A stretch of 64,000 nucleotides of DNA. Origin: CALODL01 sp942492115. GTDB taxonomy: Bacteria; Planctomycetota; Phycisphaerae; UBA1845; CAIVHJ01. The position numbers and the translations under genes are program-made. Below are positions 28,072 to 37,476 of the stretch, piece by piece; within the stretch, counting starts at the first letter, position 1, and each line of letters opens with the position of its first letter. Below the pieces are notes generated by a model, which worked only from the letters and a program-made list of their open reading frames with translations, searched no databases and was not told the DNA's origin. Where the stretch lies: contig CALODL010000027.1 of NCBI GenBank assembly GCA_942492115.1, positions 682,001 through 746,000 of the forward strand, read 5' to 3'.

Positions 28072-28823
28072 TTCCGGTGATCCTCGTTGACCGTCGGTCC
28101 ATGACTGGCGGCCAGCAGTTCGCCGAGACGCGCCCGTCCTGCAGACAGGATATGCATGACGCTGGGCCCCGTCGATTCCATCAGCTCGGCGATCTCTTCG
28201 CGTTTCTTGCCTTCCCAGTAGAACATATACAGCGCCTGGCGTTGGGCGGTCGGGAGCAGCGCCAGCGCCTTGACCAGCGCGTCGATCTTCTCGCTGCGCG
28301 CAAACTCGCGACTCGGCGTATGGCTGGGGCAGACGAACGAATCGCTGCGATCACTCGAGCGATAGGTGGTCGTTGAACGTACGGATTGACGCTCACGGCT
28401 GGCTTTCTTGAGTGCATCGAAGAGTTTGCGCTGCGCGACGCCGATCAGCCACCTGGTGAAGTCATCGAAGCGCTCGGGCGGTTTGCGCAGTGCTTCTTTC
28501 CACACTTCCTGGCGCACGTCCTCCGGGAAGACCACGTCACGATACTGTTTCGAAATACGCGATTCGAGATAACGGTGCACGTTGTCGGCGTTGCGAATGA
28601 TGAGGTCGATGATGTCGACGTTACGCGATGCGGTGCGTCTGGGACCGGCCACGGTAGGGCCCTCCTCGGTGTCGTTCAAGGTGCTCGACAGGAAGAGCGA
28701 ATTATACCGGTCAGCCGCCGAATGTGTAGATCCGGCCGGTGTCAGCAAAATATTTTTTGCGTCCCAACGTCGTCCTGTGGCGCCGCTTAGGCCGCGAGAG
28801 GGGGCTTCTGGCGTTTTTGACAT
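28068..28823 (-). CDS. ECF-type sigma factor, coupled to kinase
   Basis: A 251-residue sigma factor. Region 2 lies in NVDIIDLIIRNADNVHRYLE through FPEDVRQEVWKEALRKPP and FTRWLIGVAQRKLFDAL; region 4 in LALLPTAQRQALYMFYWEG then REEIAELMESTGPSVMHILS (helix-turn-helix). The first 60 residues are low complexity and may be an extension, or the true start may lie downstream. It precedes the kinase gene with a 4-bp overlap, so both are made from one message. The two sigma/kinase pairs in the window are not close relatives by motif. Confidence 0.8.
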   Translation of the reverse strand: MSKTPEAPSRGLSGATGRRWDAKNILLTPAGSTHSAADRYNSLFLSSTLNDTEEGPTVAGPRRTASRNVDIIDLIIRNADNVHRYLESRISKQYRDVVFPEDVRQEVWKEALRKPPERFDDFTRWLIGVAQRKLFDALKKASRERQSVRSTTTYRSSDRSDSFVCPSHTPSREFARSEKIDALVKALALLPTAQRQALYMFYWEGKKREEIAELMESTGPSVMHILSAGRARLGELLAASHGPTVNEDHRK

Positions 28824-29197
28824 GTTCGGTTGCCCAGCAGAACAGACCTCTAAGTAGAAGAGTCATGGTTTGATCCGTTCAATGATCATCCTGCCGGCTG
28901 GCCTATACGTAGCATCCAATGCGGTGTTGTCAGGAGCAGGCACTGCGAAGGGTGTTGTGTCGCTGCACCTTGGTGGTCGGCCGGCAGGTTGACCGTTGAA
29001 CGGGCCGAGGAGGGCTTCCGGAGGGGAAGTTGCTTCAATGGACTCTGCAAGCTGGGCGCACGGCCTTCACATTCCGCAAAGCGCCCGATCGCGACGGTGG
29101 GTTCATCCCATAGTCCCCACCGTTCCATTCCCGTGGGAAAAAGCCCGCCAATCGGCGGGCTTTTTCTTTTGTGCTGCCATGTCGATGAATTGCGTGG
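28824..29197. other. Intergenic region upstream of sigma/kinase operon
   Basis: About 370 bases. It must hold the promoter of the minus-strand sigma/kinase operon. An inverted repeat, ACGGTGGG (29094-29101) with CCCACCGT (29116-29123), could be an operator or a leader hairpin. The terminator at 29137-29170 belongs to the gene at 29198. Open frames here look spurious. Confidence 0.5.
29137..29170 (-). terminator. Bidirectional rho-independent terminator
   Basis: AAAAAGCCCGCC, AT, GGCGGGCTTTTTCTTTT: the stem has A-runs and T-runs on both sides, so it can act in both directions. It ends the glycosyltransferase gene. Confidence 0.88.
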
Positions 29198-30481
29198 CTA
29201 GGTGTTGCGCCGCTGTGGCTTGGCGTACGCTTCGGAGTCCGGCGATATCCAGCGCAACAGCGTGGCGCTGGCGAAGGGGATGAGCATGAGCATCACCGGC
29301 ATGCAGAAGCGTGAGGAGCTGACGATGATCAGGGCATAAAGTCCAACGTAGACCACGACGAACGTCAACACCCATGCCGCTTCGAGGGGTGCGGTTGTGC
29401 GTACGCCATACAGCCCGATCAGCCCCAGAATGCACACCGGCCAGTTGATGATCAAATTGACCATCGATTTCTGGCGTGACGAGGACCACGACATGAATCG
29501 CCAGGTGTTGACGATCAGCTTGCGCAGCAGCAGGGCCGGACGATCCTTGATCATCATCATCGCAGAATCAGAAAAGTACTGCTCCATGACTGGATCGACG
29601 TCGTAGTGACCACCCGGCCGCAGGTCGTCGCGGGTGATCGTAACGTCATGATCGCGCTTGACCCGGTCCAGTGCAGTTTGCACGCCATACTTGAAGACGA
29701 AATCCGTGTCGCCCGAGGTTTCGATCATGAAGTTGCCGACCAACAGATTGAACCCGCCGCCACCCGAGACGAGGACAAGTTGGTCCCGTACAGTGAAGTT
29801 CCGTACGGTCCACATGCTGATCAGCCCCAGGCCGACGCCGGCAGCTATGAGCGCGCCAACGATGCTCCGCCGGTCCTTGAACAGGGCCACCACCACCAAC
29901 AGCCCGGTGAACGGCAGGGCCGTGGCTTTGGTCAAGGTGGCGGCAGCAAACATCACGCCGGTCAGGAGGCTCCGGAGGAGGGTTGGTTTGCGCAGAATCA
30001 GGAGGCCGCCGTAGATCATGGCGACGATCAGGAACGTCAGCACAATATCCGAGTATGCGTTGGCGCAATAGTAGATCGGTAAAGGGAAACACACTGCGAC
30101 GCTGCCACCCCACAAGGCCGTACGGCGCTCATAGAACAATAGGGCAACGCCGTAGATCAGCACACTGGCCAGTGCGCCACATATGCAGTTGACCCATAGC
30201 GTTGCGTGTGCCACGTTGCCCATGAAGCGGTACAGCACCGCGATGGCAGCAGGGAAGATCGGACCGCGATGGACGGTACTGGGAACGTCAGGATCGAATG
30301 TCAGGCGGCCATATTCGATGAGGTTGACGGCCAGGTCGATGTAGCCATCCGACGAGGTATAGAATCCCGAATTGTGTGGGCCCACGTCCAGATTGGCGGC
30401 CGGCGCGACGACGAAACAGAACCCAAGCCGCAGGGCCAGGGCGATGCAGAAGAGAACGGCGGCAGTACGACCAGGGGACAT
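29198..30481 (-). CDS. Membrane glycosyltransferase, GT39/ArnT-like
   Basis: A 427-residue protein with about 10 membrane helices. After the first helix, a periplasmic segment has the acidic site SSDGYIDLAVNLIEYGRL and HRGPIFPAAI, the form found in dolichyl-phosphate-mannose mannosyltransferase-like (GT39, PMT_2) enzymes that take sugar from a lipid carrier. A later loop contains DRVKRDHDVTITRDDL. It would sit in the inner membrane, glycosylating lipid or protein on its outer side. The start MSPGRTAAVLFC at 30481 has no strong ribosome binding site nearby. It ends in the bidirectional terminator. Confidence 0.85.
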   Translation of the reverse strand: MSPGRTAAVLFCIALALRLGFCFVVAPAANLDVGPHNSGFYTSSDGYIDLAVNLIEYGRLTFDPDVPSTVHRGPIFPAAIAVLYRFMGNVAHATLWVNCICGALASVLIYGVALLFYERRTALWGGSVAVCFPLPIYYCANAYSDIVLTFLIVAMIYGGLLILRKPTLLRSLLTGVMFAAATLTKATALPFTGLLVVVALFKDRRSIVGALIAAGVGLGLISMWTVRNFTVRDQLVLVSGGGGFNLLVGNFMIETSGDTDFVFKYGVQTALDRVKRDHDVTITRDDLRPGGHYDVDPVMEQYFSDSAMMMIKDRPALLLRKLIVNTWRFMSWSSSRQKSMVNLIINWPVCILGLIGLYGVRTTAPLEAAWVLTFVVVYVGLYALIIVSSSRFCMPVMLMLIPFASATLLRWISPDSEAYAKPQRRNT

Positions 30482-30744
30482 CTATGTCTTCGCTCTGTTG
30501 TGGCTCATGCTCTGGTGTGACAGCGTGCCGGCAACGACCGGACCTGTCGTCTCGAATGCCCCGAAGGAGGGCGCAGACCTCTTCCGATAGTTCTCTTATC
30601 GGCCGCCGCCGCGCAGTTTCCTGATCGCATCGGCGGGCTCGTCAGGCAGGGATCACGGAATGCTTGGAAAGCGGGATCCTGACTCCTCCTCCACCATATT
30701 CCCGTGGATCTGGCTTCATTTCAACCGTCATGTCCGCTCAGGAT

Positions 30745-33282
30745 CTACTGTGGTGGAATATTGAAACAGAACCCCGTATCACAGGTGTCCACGGTGTCCG
30801 GGTCGCCATCGTCCGGGCAGAGTTCAACCAGAACCTGGGCGATCAGCACGAACACTTCACCGATCGTGTCCGCATCGGGGGCGATGAAGAAGAAATCGCT
30901 GTCGAGGTTTTCGAAGCGGGCCTCGAGACCATCCACGCCAGCGGTGCAATCGGTGTCATCATCCGACGGCATGCGATCCAACCCGTCACTGGCCACAGCC
31001 GCCAGCAGTGCGCGATTCTCGACATCGCCGCTACGGCAGTCGCCGGCTGCGTCGTAGGCGATGGTGAAGATGATCGCTCCAGCGTCCTTGGCGGCCGCCG
31101 CTGCGGCCAGCGCTCCGCTCGAAGGATCCGGCGAGCCCTCAGTCGGCAGACCGTCCGAGATCAAGATGATGATCCGGGTTGGATTCGTACCGTCAGCGAG
31201 CTCCGCTGCGCTGACAGCAATGGCGTCCTGGAGGTTCGTTCCGACCTCGCTGGTGTCGGCCAACCCCGTAGTAATGGTGCTGTCGAGCAGCACGAAATTC
31301 TCGCGAAGGTTGATGTTCAATCTGCTCTGCAGGATTTCGGCCTCCAGGCCACCGTTGACATCATCACCGAATCGACCAATGCCGACGAAGTGGTCGACAT
31401 CCGATTGGCTCAAGATGAAGAGCAACTGACGCGCAGCCTGGGCCTCGGCCTCGCGTTGGTCCATACTGACACTGCCGGTGCGGTCGAGCATGAACACGAT
31501 GTCGGCGGGGGAGGTGCCGCAGCGAATTGCGCAGCCGGATTCGTCGACGGCTGCGAATTCAGGGCTGTCAGGACAGGAATCGATGCACTCCGGAACTCCA
31601 TCATCATCGCTATCGATGAGCGTAAAGACACAGATGTGCTCGACGCACGCCTTCGTTGCACAGCCAGATGCGTCGACGCAATCGTCGTCGACCAAACAAC
31701 CGACACAGTTATCGGTGGCTTCGTCACAGACGGGCAGCGTCGTCCCGACACACGGGTCACCAGAGGATTCGACTTCACCGGTGAGGCCATCGCAGATTTC
31801 GACTCCGTTGCAGAACAGGCCATCGTCGACATCGAGCGGGTCGTGCAGACAAACGTTGGCGACGCACAGATCGGTCGTACATAGACTGTTGTCTGCACAA
31901 TCACTGTCGCTAGCGCATCCCGTGCAGCGCTGAGACTCTTCGTCGCAGGTTTGACCGGGCGCGCACGGTAATTCGCCGGGGAGGCACAGGCCCTCCGCAC
32001 ACGACTCAATACCTGTGCAATACAGGCCGTCGGAGCACTCATCATCGGAACAGCACTCCGCGACGATCTCCTGGCATGTATCGAGGATGCCGTCCTGGTT
32101 GCAGTCGACACACGTTGCACTGCCGTCGCAGCTGCTGATTTCGCACACGTCGGGTATGCGGTTGTCATTGCAGTCCCGACAGGCCGGCCACAGTTCGGCG
32201 TTCTCGAAACACGTCAGTGGATCCGTTTCCACGAAATCGTCGATCCCGTTGTCGTTGCAATCGATCGTACATCCGACGGGAGCGCCCTCGGGGTAGATCA
32301 CGGCATGAGTCGGGATGCTCGCCACGCCGGGGGCGGACTCGAAGATCTCGACGATCAGCAGGGCATAACAACCGTTGTCCTGGAACTCATCGAGAGCGTT
32401 GATTTCGAACGCCAGCAGGTCGGCGACCTGCAGGTCGCGCGCCAGACCAAGCCCTGTTTCGAACAGTGGCAGATCCACGACGATCAAGGCGCCATCGGTC
32501 CCTGCAGCAGAATCGTCGATCCGTACTGAGTTGGGCGCTCCCAGGACCTCGATGCCCAGACCATGGCGGGCGCGGAAAGCGTCGAGACGAAAAGCGAAAC
32601 AGGAACCGGGTTCACCCCCCGCGCCTGTGCGCCAGAAATACAAACGCATGGTCGCAGCGTGACCCGCATAACGCGGCCCCACGGGTACCACAAAAGCGGC
32701 GACACCAACGGTATCAGCGCCGCACGCCCCGATAGCGGGTTCGAGGATTTCCACGGTGGGCAGATCGGCGCCACGATGCAGTTCGAGTCCATCGTAGGTA
32801 CCACCCTCGATGCTGAAGAAGCGGTCGATCAAAACAGTCCACAGCGTAGGACCTGGAGCACCGGGCGCTCCAGGCGGGCCGATGCTGCCGGGTTGTCCGG
32901 ACGTGCCGTCCTGGCCATCGATGCCGTCGGTGCCCGGCGCTCCCGGCGCTCCGTCCACACCGTCGTCGCCCGGTCGGCCCGTCGGGCCAGGCGCCCCGCG
33001 ATCACCATCACGTCCAGTCGCACCCGTGGGACCGGATGGTCCAGCCGGGCCCGCAGGTCCTTCGGGGCCCTGTGGGCCAACAGTGGGGGCCTCCTGCCCC
33101 GGTTGCAACACGTCACCGCCGCCGAGCAGGTCGATCGCCACAGCGCCGATCCCGAACAGGAAATCACGTTGGTAGTCTTCGAGACCGAGGAAACCGCCAC
33201 CGCACCCCGGGATCACTGTGAGTGCCGCGCAGATTGTCACGGCCGTGCCGCGGACGGCCCATCTATGGATTCGTGAAATCAT
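30745..33282 (-). CDS. Lipoprotein with collagen-like tract and von Willebrand A domain
   Basis: An 845-residue exported protein. Lipobox VIPGC (C27). Residues 69-144 are 25 uninterrupted Gly-x-y triplets (GPQGPEGPAGPAGPSGPTGA...), a collagen-like tract; then a beta-rich domain (about 150-335), a Cys/Asp-rich segment with EF-hand-like DCNDNGIDDF and DCNQDGILDT (about 338-590), and a von Willebrand A domain (about 593-810) with MIDAS DRTGSVS (D600, T602, S604), GTNLQDAI and IIILISDGLPTEG. The order suggests a trimer-forming stalk anchored by lipid, with a metal-dependent binding head. No stop interrupts it. No neighbour explains its partner. Confidence 0.88.
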   Translation of the reverse strand: MISRIHRWAVRGTAVTICAALTVIPGCGGGFLGLEDYQRDFLFGIGAVAIDLLGGGDVLQPGQEAPTVGPQGPEGPAGPAGPSGPTGATGRDGDRGAPGPTGRPGDDGVDGAPGAPGTDGIDGQDGTSGQPGSIGPPGAPGAPGPTLWTVLIDRFFSIEGGTYDGLELHRGADLPTVEILEPAIGACGADTVGVAAFVVPVGPRYAGHAATMRLYFWRTGAGGEPGSCFAFRLDAFRARHGLGIEVLGAPNSVRIDDSAAGTDGALIVVDLPLFETGLGLARDLQVADLLAFEINALDEFQDNGCYALLIVEIFESAPGVASIPTHAVIYPEGAPVGCTIDCNDNGIDDFVETDPLTCFENAELWPACRDCNDNRIPDVCEISSCDGSATCVDCNQDGILDTCQEIVAECCSDDECSDGLYCTGIESCAEGLCLPGELPCAPGQTCDEESQRCTGCASDSDCADNSLCTTDLCVANVCLHDPLDVDDGLFCNGVEICDGLTGEVESSGDPCVGTTLPVCDEATDNCVGCLVDDDCVDASGCATKACVEHICVFTLIDSDDDGVPECIDSCPDSPEFAAVDESGCAIRCGTSPADIVFMLDRTGSVSMDQREAEAQAARQLLFILSQSDVDHFVGIGRFGDDVNGGLEAEILQSRLNINLRENFVLLDSTITTGLADTSEVGTNLQDAIAVSAAELADGTNPTRIIILISDGLPTEGSPDPSSGALAAAAAAKDAGAIIFTIAYDAAGDCRSGDVENRALLAAVASDGLDRMPSDDDTDCTAGVDGLEARFENLDSDFFFIAPDADTIGEVFVLIAQVLVELCPDDGDPDTVDTCDTGFCFNIPPQ
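32851..33078 (-). repeat. Collagen-like Gly-x-y coding tract
   Basis: Twenty-five consecutive Gly-x-y triplets within the vWA lipoprotein, rich in Pro, Ala, Asp and Thr. Codon use varies, so this is a protein-level repeat, not a simple DNA slippage repeat. Confidence 0.9.
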
Positions 33283-33997
33283 GGATGAAGTCTCCAGCGC
33301 AAGCAGATGCGCAATTGTTCCGCCAGACTTGCGGCAGCGCTGACCGCATGCGTTGCAGCGCCGCGTCGGTCGAATTGGGCTTTGGCTGCGATCGAGTTAC
33401 GTTGCCCAATACGGTGGTCTCGTGAGCGCCATCATAATGAATAGGGTGACGTGATCCCAAATCAAAACCCATGGCGTCGTATGTAAGATATTTGTAGTAA
33501 AGGTGTTATGTGATTCGGTCCCGTCGCGAGCTGGGGATCCGGTGATCCGGTCATGGGCCGCGCACCACACGGGCGTTCGGGCAATTGGAGCGGTCGTGGC
33601 CAGAATCAGCGTGTTGCGGCAGTGGAACTTGTGCAGGACCGCATCCGTCGAAACCAGCTCGGCCCGCGTTTCAACAATCCAGCCACGCTGTGATGACAGG
33701 ATGCGCACCGGTGGTTGCGGCATGATTGCGGCGTCAATAGAGGATCACGGTTCGCGAATCGGAGATGTGGGTCGCGCTGTCGTTCGACACTGCAGTACAC
33801 GCAATCGACTCGTTCGCGGATGCACGAAAATGGTCCCGAGTGTCCCGGCATGGTAACATGGAGGAGCTTACCAGGGCGTGGTACGGCCAAGATTCAGTTT
33901 ATTCAACCAGGTGCGTGGAGGCGCTTGCGCGGTTGCTACCGCGAGGCGAACCAATCCGGCGGGGCTCCCGTTGCGGGTCCGCCAGAGGAGTGTACAA
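33283..33997. other. Long divergent intergenic region
   Basis: About 715 bases between two divergent genes. I see no convincing gene; open frames at 33503 (+), 33606 (-) and 33397 (-) look unlike protein. It must carry promoters for the vWA lipoprotein (leftward) and the lpoB-like operon (rightward). A relatively AT-rich stretch at about 33470-33515 (TATGTAAGATATTTG) is a candidate promoter area. GAGGAG at 33985-33990 is the ribosome binding site of the next gene. Confidence 0.5.
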
Positions 33998-34588
33998 ATG
34001 AGAAGACTCAGTCTATGTGGGACGCTCGGAGTAATCGGGAGCATCATGCTGGTCGGGGGGTGTGACAAGCCGCGTGGACGCGTGCCGGTGCACACCACGA
34101 CACCTGCCGAACGCGAGGCTCCGGGCATGACCACCACCGACCTCGCGTCTGCCTCCGATGTCGTAGGGCAGTCGCTCGTCCGTGACATGAACCGCCTGAT
34201 CAACGAGGAGTTCGTCGATCCGAGCGTGCGCGTTTGGGTGGTATTCGGTTCCATCGATAACAAGTCCGGAACGATGCCGCGGACTGATTTCGAGTATCTG
34301 CGCGAGCGGATCAAGGACAAGCTGCACAAGAGCCCGATCTGGCGTGACAATGTCAAGTACGTGGCCAGCCGTCAGCAGGTCGAGGAGTTGAACCGTAGGG
34401 AATATGGCGAATCGGCTGCGCCGGTCAAGCGGGCAGAGATGGAACACTTCTACTACCTCAATGGTAAGGCATTTGGTGTGCATCGCGACGGAACCGAGTT
34501 GTACTACGTCTCGTTCAATTTGACGCGTGCTGATGATGGGGCAGAAGTCTTCTCTGAGAAGTACGAGGTCAAGTACGGCCGCATCTGA
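33998..34588 (+). CDS. LpoB-like lipoprotein (penicillin-binding-protein activator family)
   Basis: A 196-residue lipoprotein, lipobox VGGC with Cys22. The mature part matches the LpoB/YcfM fold: a start with DVVGQSLVRDMNRLINEEF, then VRVWVVFGSIDNKSGTMPRTDF, VKYVASRQQVEEL and HFYYLNGKAFG...ELYYVSFNLT. In gammaproteobacteria LpoB is an outer-membrane lipoprotein that stimulates a bifunctional peptidoglycan synthase. GAGGAG at 33985-33990 fixes the ATG at 33998. It opens an operon with a second LpoB-like gene, a COG3014-like gene and a YcfL-like gene. Its role in this organism is inferred from family only. Confidence 0.72.
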   Translation: MRRLSLCGTLGVIGSIMLVGGCDKPRGRVPVHTTTPAEREAPGMTTTDLASASDVVGQSLVRDMNRLINEEFVDPSVRVWVVFGSIDNKSGTMPRTDFEYLRERIKDKLHKSPIWRDNVKYVASRQQVEELNRREYGESAAPVKRAEMEHFYYLNGKAFGVHRDGTELYYVSFNLTRADDGAEVFSEKYEVKYGRI

Positions 34589-34598
34589 GAGAACAGCC

Positions 34599-35159
34599 GT
34601 GGCCCGAGCCATGATGTGTATTGCTGGCTTTGCCGCGTGTGTCGCGGGATGCCAAACACCTCGCTCGACGCGCTTGAACGTGGATGATTTCGAGTTCATG
34701 GCCACGGGGATTGCTGATGCGCTGCGCGGTTCGATGGTCCAGGGATTTCTCGCCGAACGCGGACCAGGCTCGCCGGAGATGGTTGTTGCCATCCAGCGGG
34801 TGACCGACTATTCGCATGACATGCTGTCGGATGGCGAAAAGTGGTACTTGATGGCCAAGGTCCGCGACGCGCTGGATCACTCCTTGCGCACGAGGAAGAA
34901 TATCGTCTTCGTGATCCCTGCCGACAAGATCAGGGACGCCCGGAAGATGGGTGAGATCGATGACCAGAATGCCTTCTCCAGTCGTGCGCCGACACATGTC
35001 ATGGATGGAACGATCCGCGCTGTCGTGAGGACCACCGCGCGGGACCGCACCGATGCCTATCTACTCGACTGTGAGTTGACCGCCCTCGCCGGCGGGGAAG
35101 TCGTGTGGAGCGCGCAGGTCGAATTCAAACGCTGGGCGCGTGGGCGGGCGTGGGACTGA
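34599..35159 (+). CDS. Second LpoB-like lipoprotein
   Basis: A 186-residue lipoprotein related to the gene 10 bases upstream, with the same plan: lipobox VAGC, then DDFEFMATGIADALRGSMVQGF, EMVVAIQRVTDYSHDMLSDG, NIVFVIPADKIRDAR and HVMDGTIRAVVRTTARDRTDAY. The start is taken as GTG 34599, with a GAGAGAA ribosome site before it; ATG 34611 or 34614 would also keep the leader. The paralogues are clearly diverged. Two LpoB-like proteins may act on different synthases or form one complex. Confidence 0.62.
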   Translation: MARAMMCIAGFAACVAGCQTPRSTRLNVDDFEFMATGIADALRGSMVQGFLAERGPGSPEMVVAIQRVTDYSHDMLSDGEKWYLMAKVRDALDHSLRTRKNIVFVIPADKIRDARKMGEIDDQNAFSSRAPTHVMDGTIRAVVRTTARDRTDAYLLDCELTALAGGEVVWSAQVEFKRWARGRAWD

Positions 35160-35213
35160 CCCCGTAGACGTGGTGTCGACGGGGGCCGACACGCGGAGTG
35201 AGCAGGAGAACGG

Positions 35214-37004
35214 GTGAACGATAGCGCCAACAGAACGTGCGACAACACTCGGTGGCCCGGCCTGCAGGATGCCGCTTCACGGATGTTGTTCCGAAGATGT
35301 CGTGCGCGTGAGCACAGGACCCGGTCCTGCGTCACCGTCCGCATCATCATGACCGCGACCCTTCTGCTGGGGGGCCTTGCCGGCTGTGCGGACCCCGCCG
35401 CCGCGTTGGTGGGGCAGGTCGAGCGCGGGGCATATGGCAAAGCGCGTGCAAGCCTGAGCGGCAAACTCGAGACGAGTAAGTCCAGCCGCCAGTACATGTA
35501 CCACCGCATGTACCTCATGCTCGTGAATCTTGCAGACGGCCTGCCCGAGGCGGCCGAGCCGCTGGCCGAGCAAATGTTCGACATCCTGCGCACTCAGGGG
35601 ATCAACGAAGACAAGACCATCGCCAGTGTCGTTCTGTGGGAAGGTGTCAAGTTCTGGAAAGGCGAGCCTTTCGAACAGGCCATGATGTTCACGTACGTTG
35701 CGGTGCAGAAGGCCATGAGTGATAAGTGGGACAGCGCGCGGTCGGCGGGCCTCAACGCCCTGTTCCTGCTAAAGGATTTCGACGCCGCCGAGGGTACCGC
35801 CGCGGCGCTGGCGCAGGAAGCAGCAGAATGGGAAGAGCAGCACGATGGCCGCGACTACTTCGAGCAATACACGGCGGCGCGGACCAATTTCGTACCGGGT
35901 TACCTCATTACCGGCGTGGCGAACGCTGTCCTGGGGTTCAGAGATTCCGATCGTGCTGCTGAGGCGCGTGAGCATTTTGCCAGTGCGGTGCGCTTTAACC
36001 CTGCCCTGCGGCCAGTGGTCGATCGGATTCAGTCCGGACAGTACAACACGGTGTTGGTCGTGGATTACGGTCTCGGGCCGACCAAGTACGGGCATGGCCC
36101 GGACAATGTCTTCGCCGACTACCGGCAAGCGCGCGGATGGCCCAGTGGGACGGAACAATTGCGCGTCGAAGTGAATGGGCGCCATGCCGGGGGCGTGCCC
36201 GTAGCGTGCGACCTCAATGCGCTCGCAACCGACCACAAATGGCGGAGCATCGAGGATGTGCGCAAAGCCAAGAGCACGCTGGGGACGCTGATGTTGGCCG
36301 GAGGCGGAGCCATGGTCGCCTTTGGAGACAATGACGTTCAGCTCGTCGGTGCAATCATCGCTGCAATTGGCCTTTACAACAAGGCGACCGCTGCGGCCGA
36401 CGTCCAGTACTGCAAGATTCTTCCACAACGTATGTACGTCGTGCCGTTAACTCTCGCGCAGCCCGACTCGGTCATCGCATTGCGGGTGGGGTCGGCACAG
36501 CCGTGCATTCGGCTGGCCGGTGTGTCGCCGCCGATTGCGCCCGATCGTGTGCAACTGCGTTACGTACGCGTGCCGGCTTCGCATGTGCCGCAGCCCTGGG
36601 CAGTGTCAGGTCACGTGTACTACGCCAACGATCACTACGACCAGGTCGTGGACGGCGATGATCTGCCCTACATTCTCGGGGGACGATGTGTTCGAACGCC
36701 CACGCACGAGGTGTTGGCGTATTACCAGAGCAGAGGTCACCTGCAGGACGTCACCCTCGACGAGTTGCGTGAGATGTACCGTGCCGAGGGTATCGTTCTC
36801 GAAGTGGCCGATGACCAGCTGTCGCAGACTGGCGTGCATGTGCTCGAGGGTGGCACTTCGCTGTTGTGTCCTCTTCCGGGGACGACGGGGTACGCCCGCC
36901 TGTTCGGCCAGGAGCACGCCCGGCATGCCCCGCGCAGCCGGATGGTGCGTAAGCGAATGCAACAATTGATCGCAAGCGGGTCAGTGGCGCGTTCAGCGCG
37001 GTGA
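35214..37004 (+). CDS. COG3014-like lipoprotein
   Basis: A 596-residue exported protein. A basic N-region is followed by MTATLLLGGLAGC, a lipobox with Cys58. The body contains helical TPR-like segments (residues about 60-280) and then a beta-rich part with Gly motifs (LGTLMLAGGGAMVAFG; GHVYYANDHYD). Size, lipobox and placement beside LpoB-like and YcfL-like genes match the COG3014 family. GTG 35214 is chosen because AGGAGAA lies 6 bases before it. Function unknown in any organism to my knowledge; the cluster points to cell-envelope assembly. Confidence 0.68.
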   Translation: MNDSANRTCDNTRWPGLQDAASRMLFRRCRAREHRTRSCVTVRIIMTATLLLGGLAGCADPAAALVGQVERGAYGKARASLSGKLETSKSSRQYMYHRMYLMLVNLADGLPEAAEPLAEQMFDILRTQGINEDKTIASVVLWEGVKFWKGEPFEQAMMFTYVAVQKAMSDKWDSARSAGLNALFLLKDFDAAEGTAAALAQEAAEWEEQHDGRDYFEQYTAARTNFVPGYLITGVANAVLGFRDSDRAAEAREHFASAVRFNPALRPVVDRIQSGQYNTVLVVDYGLGPTKYGHGPDNVFADYRQARGWPSGTEQLRVEVNGRHAGGVPVACDLNALATDHKWRSIEDVRKAKSTLGTLMLAGGGAMVAFGDNDVQLVGAIIAAIGLYNKATAAADVQYCKILPQRMYVVPLTLAQPDSVIALRVGSAQPCIRLAGVSPPIAPDRVQLRYVRVPASHVPQPWAVSGHVYYANDHYDQVVDGDDLPYILGGRCVRTPTHEVLAYYQSRGHLQDVTLDELREMYRAEGIVLEVADDQLSQTGVHVLEGGTSLLCPLPGTTGYARLFGQEHARHAPRSRMVRKRMQQLIASGSVARSAR

Positions 37005-37025
37005 CCCGTCTGGAAGGAGTATGTC

Positions 37026-37415
37026 ATGAAACGCCTCACGACCATTGCCCTGATGTTGTGCGTCTGTGCCTGTACCCATGCCCCGCCGGCCGGCAAGACC
37101 GACCGTGTGCTTCCGACGGAATACCCACGCGTGGCCGTCCTGGATGGTCTGGAGAACACTGTGTTTGTCTCGGATGTCGTCATCGATCAGGGACCACCGC
37201 TGGAGGCGACGGTGGCCGTGCGCAGTGACCGGTCACGAAAAGATCTCAACATACAGTATCGCTTCATCTTCATTGATGGCGTTGGCAAGTGGTTGGAAAC
37301 CGATCCGGATTGGCACTACAAAACGATGCCCGCGCGGACGCGCGTTCAGCTGAAAGCGAATGCGCTGGATGCAACCGCCAGCGACTTCCGACTCGAGATC
37401 CGCAAGGCGCGGTAG
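37026..37415 (+). CDS. YcfL-like (DUF1425) lipoprotein
   Basis: A 129-residue lipoprotein with leader MKRLTTIALMLCVCAC. The mature part fits the DUF1425/YcfL fold: an early VAVLDGLENTVFVSDVV, then LNIQYRFIFIDGVGKWL and W-H-K motif at the end. In Escherichia coli ycfL lies next to lpoB, so the order lpoB-like, lpoB-like, COG3014-like, ycfL-like repeats a known gene partnership. AAGGAG 8 bases before the ATG fixes the start. Confidence 0.72.
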   Translation: MKRLTTIALMLCVCACTHAPPAGKTDRVLPTEYPRVAVLDGLENTVFVSDVVIDQGPPLEATVAVRSDRSRKDLNIQYRFIFIDGVGKWLETDPDWHYKTMPARTRVQLKANALDATASDFRLEIRKAR

Positions 37416-37476
37416 CCCTGCCCACGCTCCGCAGGCAGGTTTCCTGGTGCCTTCTGGAAGAAGCCCGCATCGGAGG

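Noticed and set aside
26530..28080. A 516-residue plus-strand frame inside the second kinase
   Set aside because: It is antisense to the kinase throughout, with Gly, Val, Asp and Arg-rich shadow composition and no domain.
33397..33856. Small open frames in the intergenic region before the lpoB-like operon
   Set aside because: No signal peptide, ribosome binding site or recognised domain, and composition unlike the neighbours.
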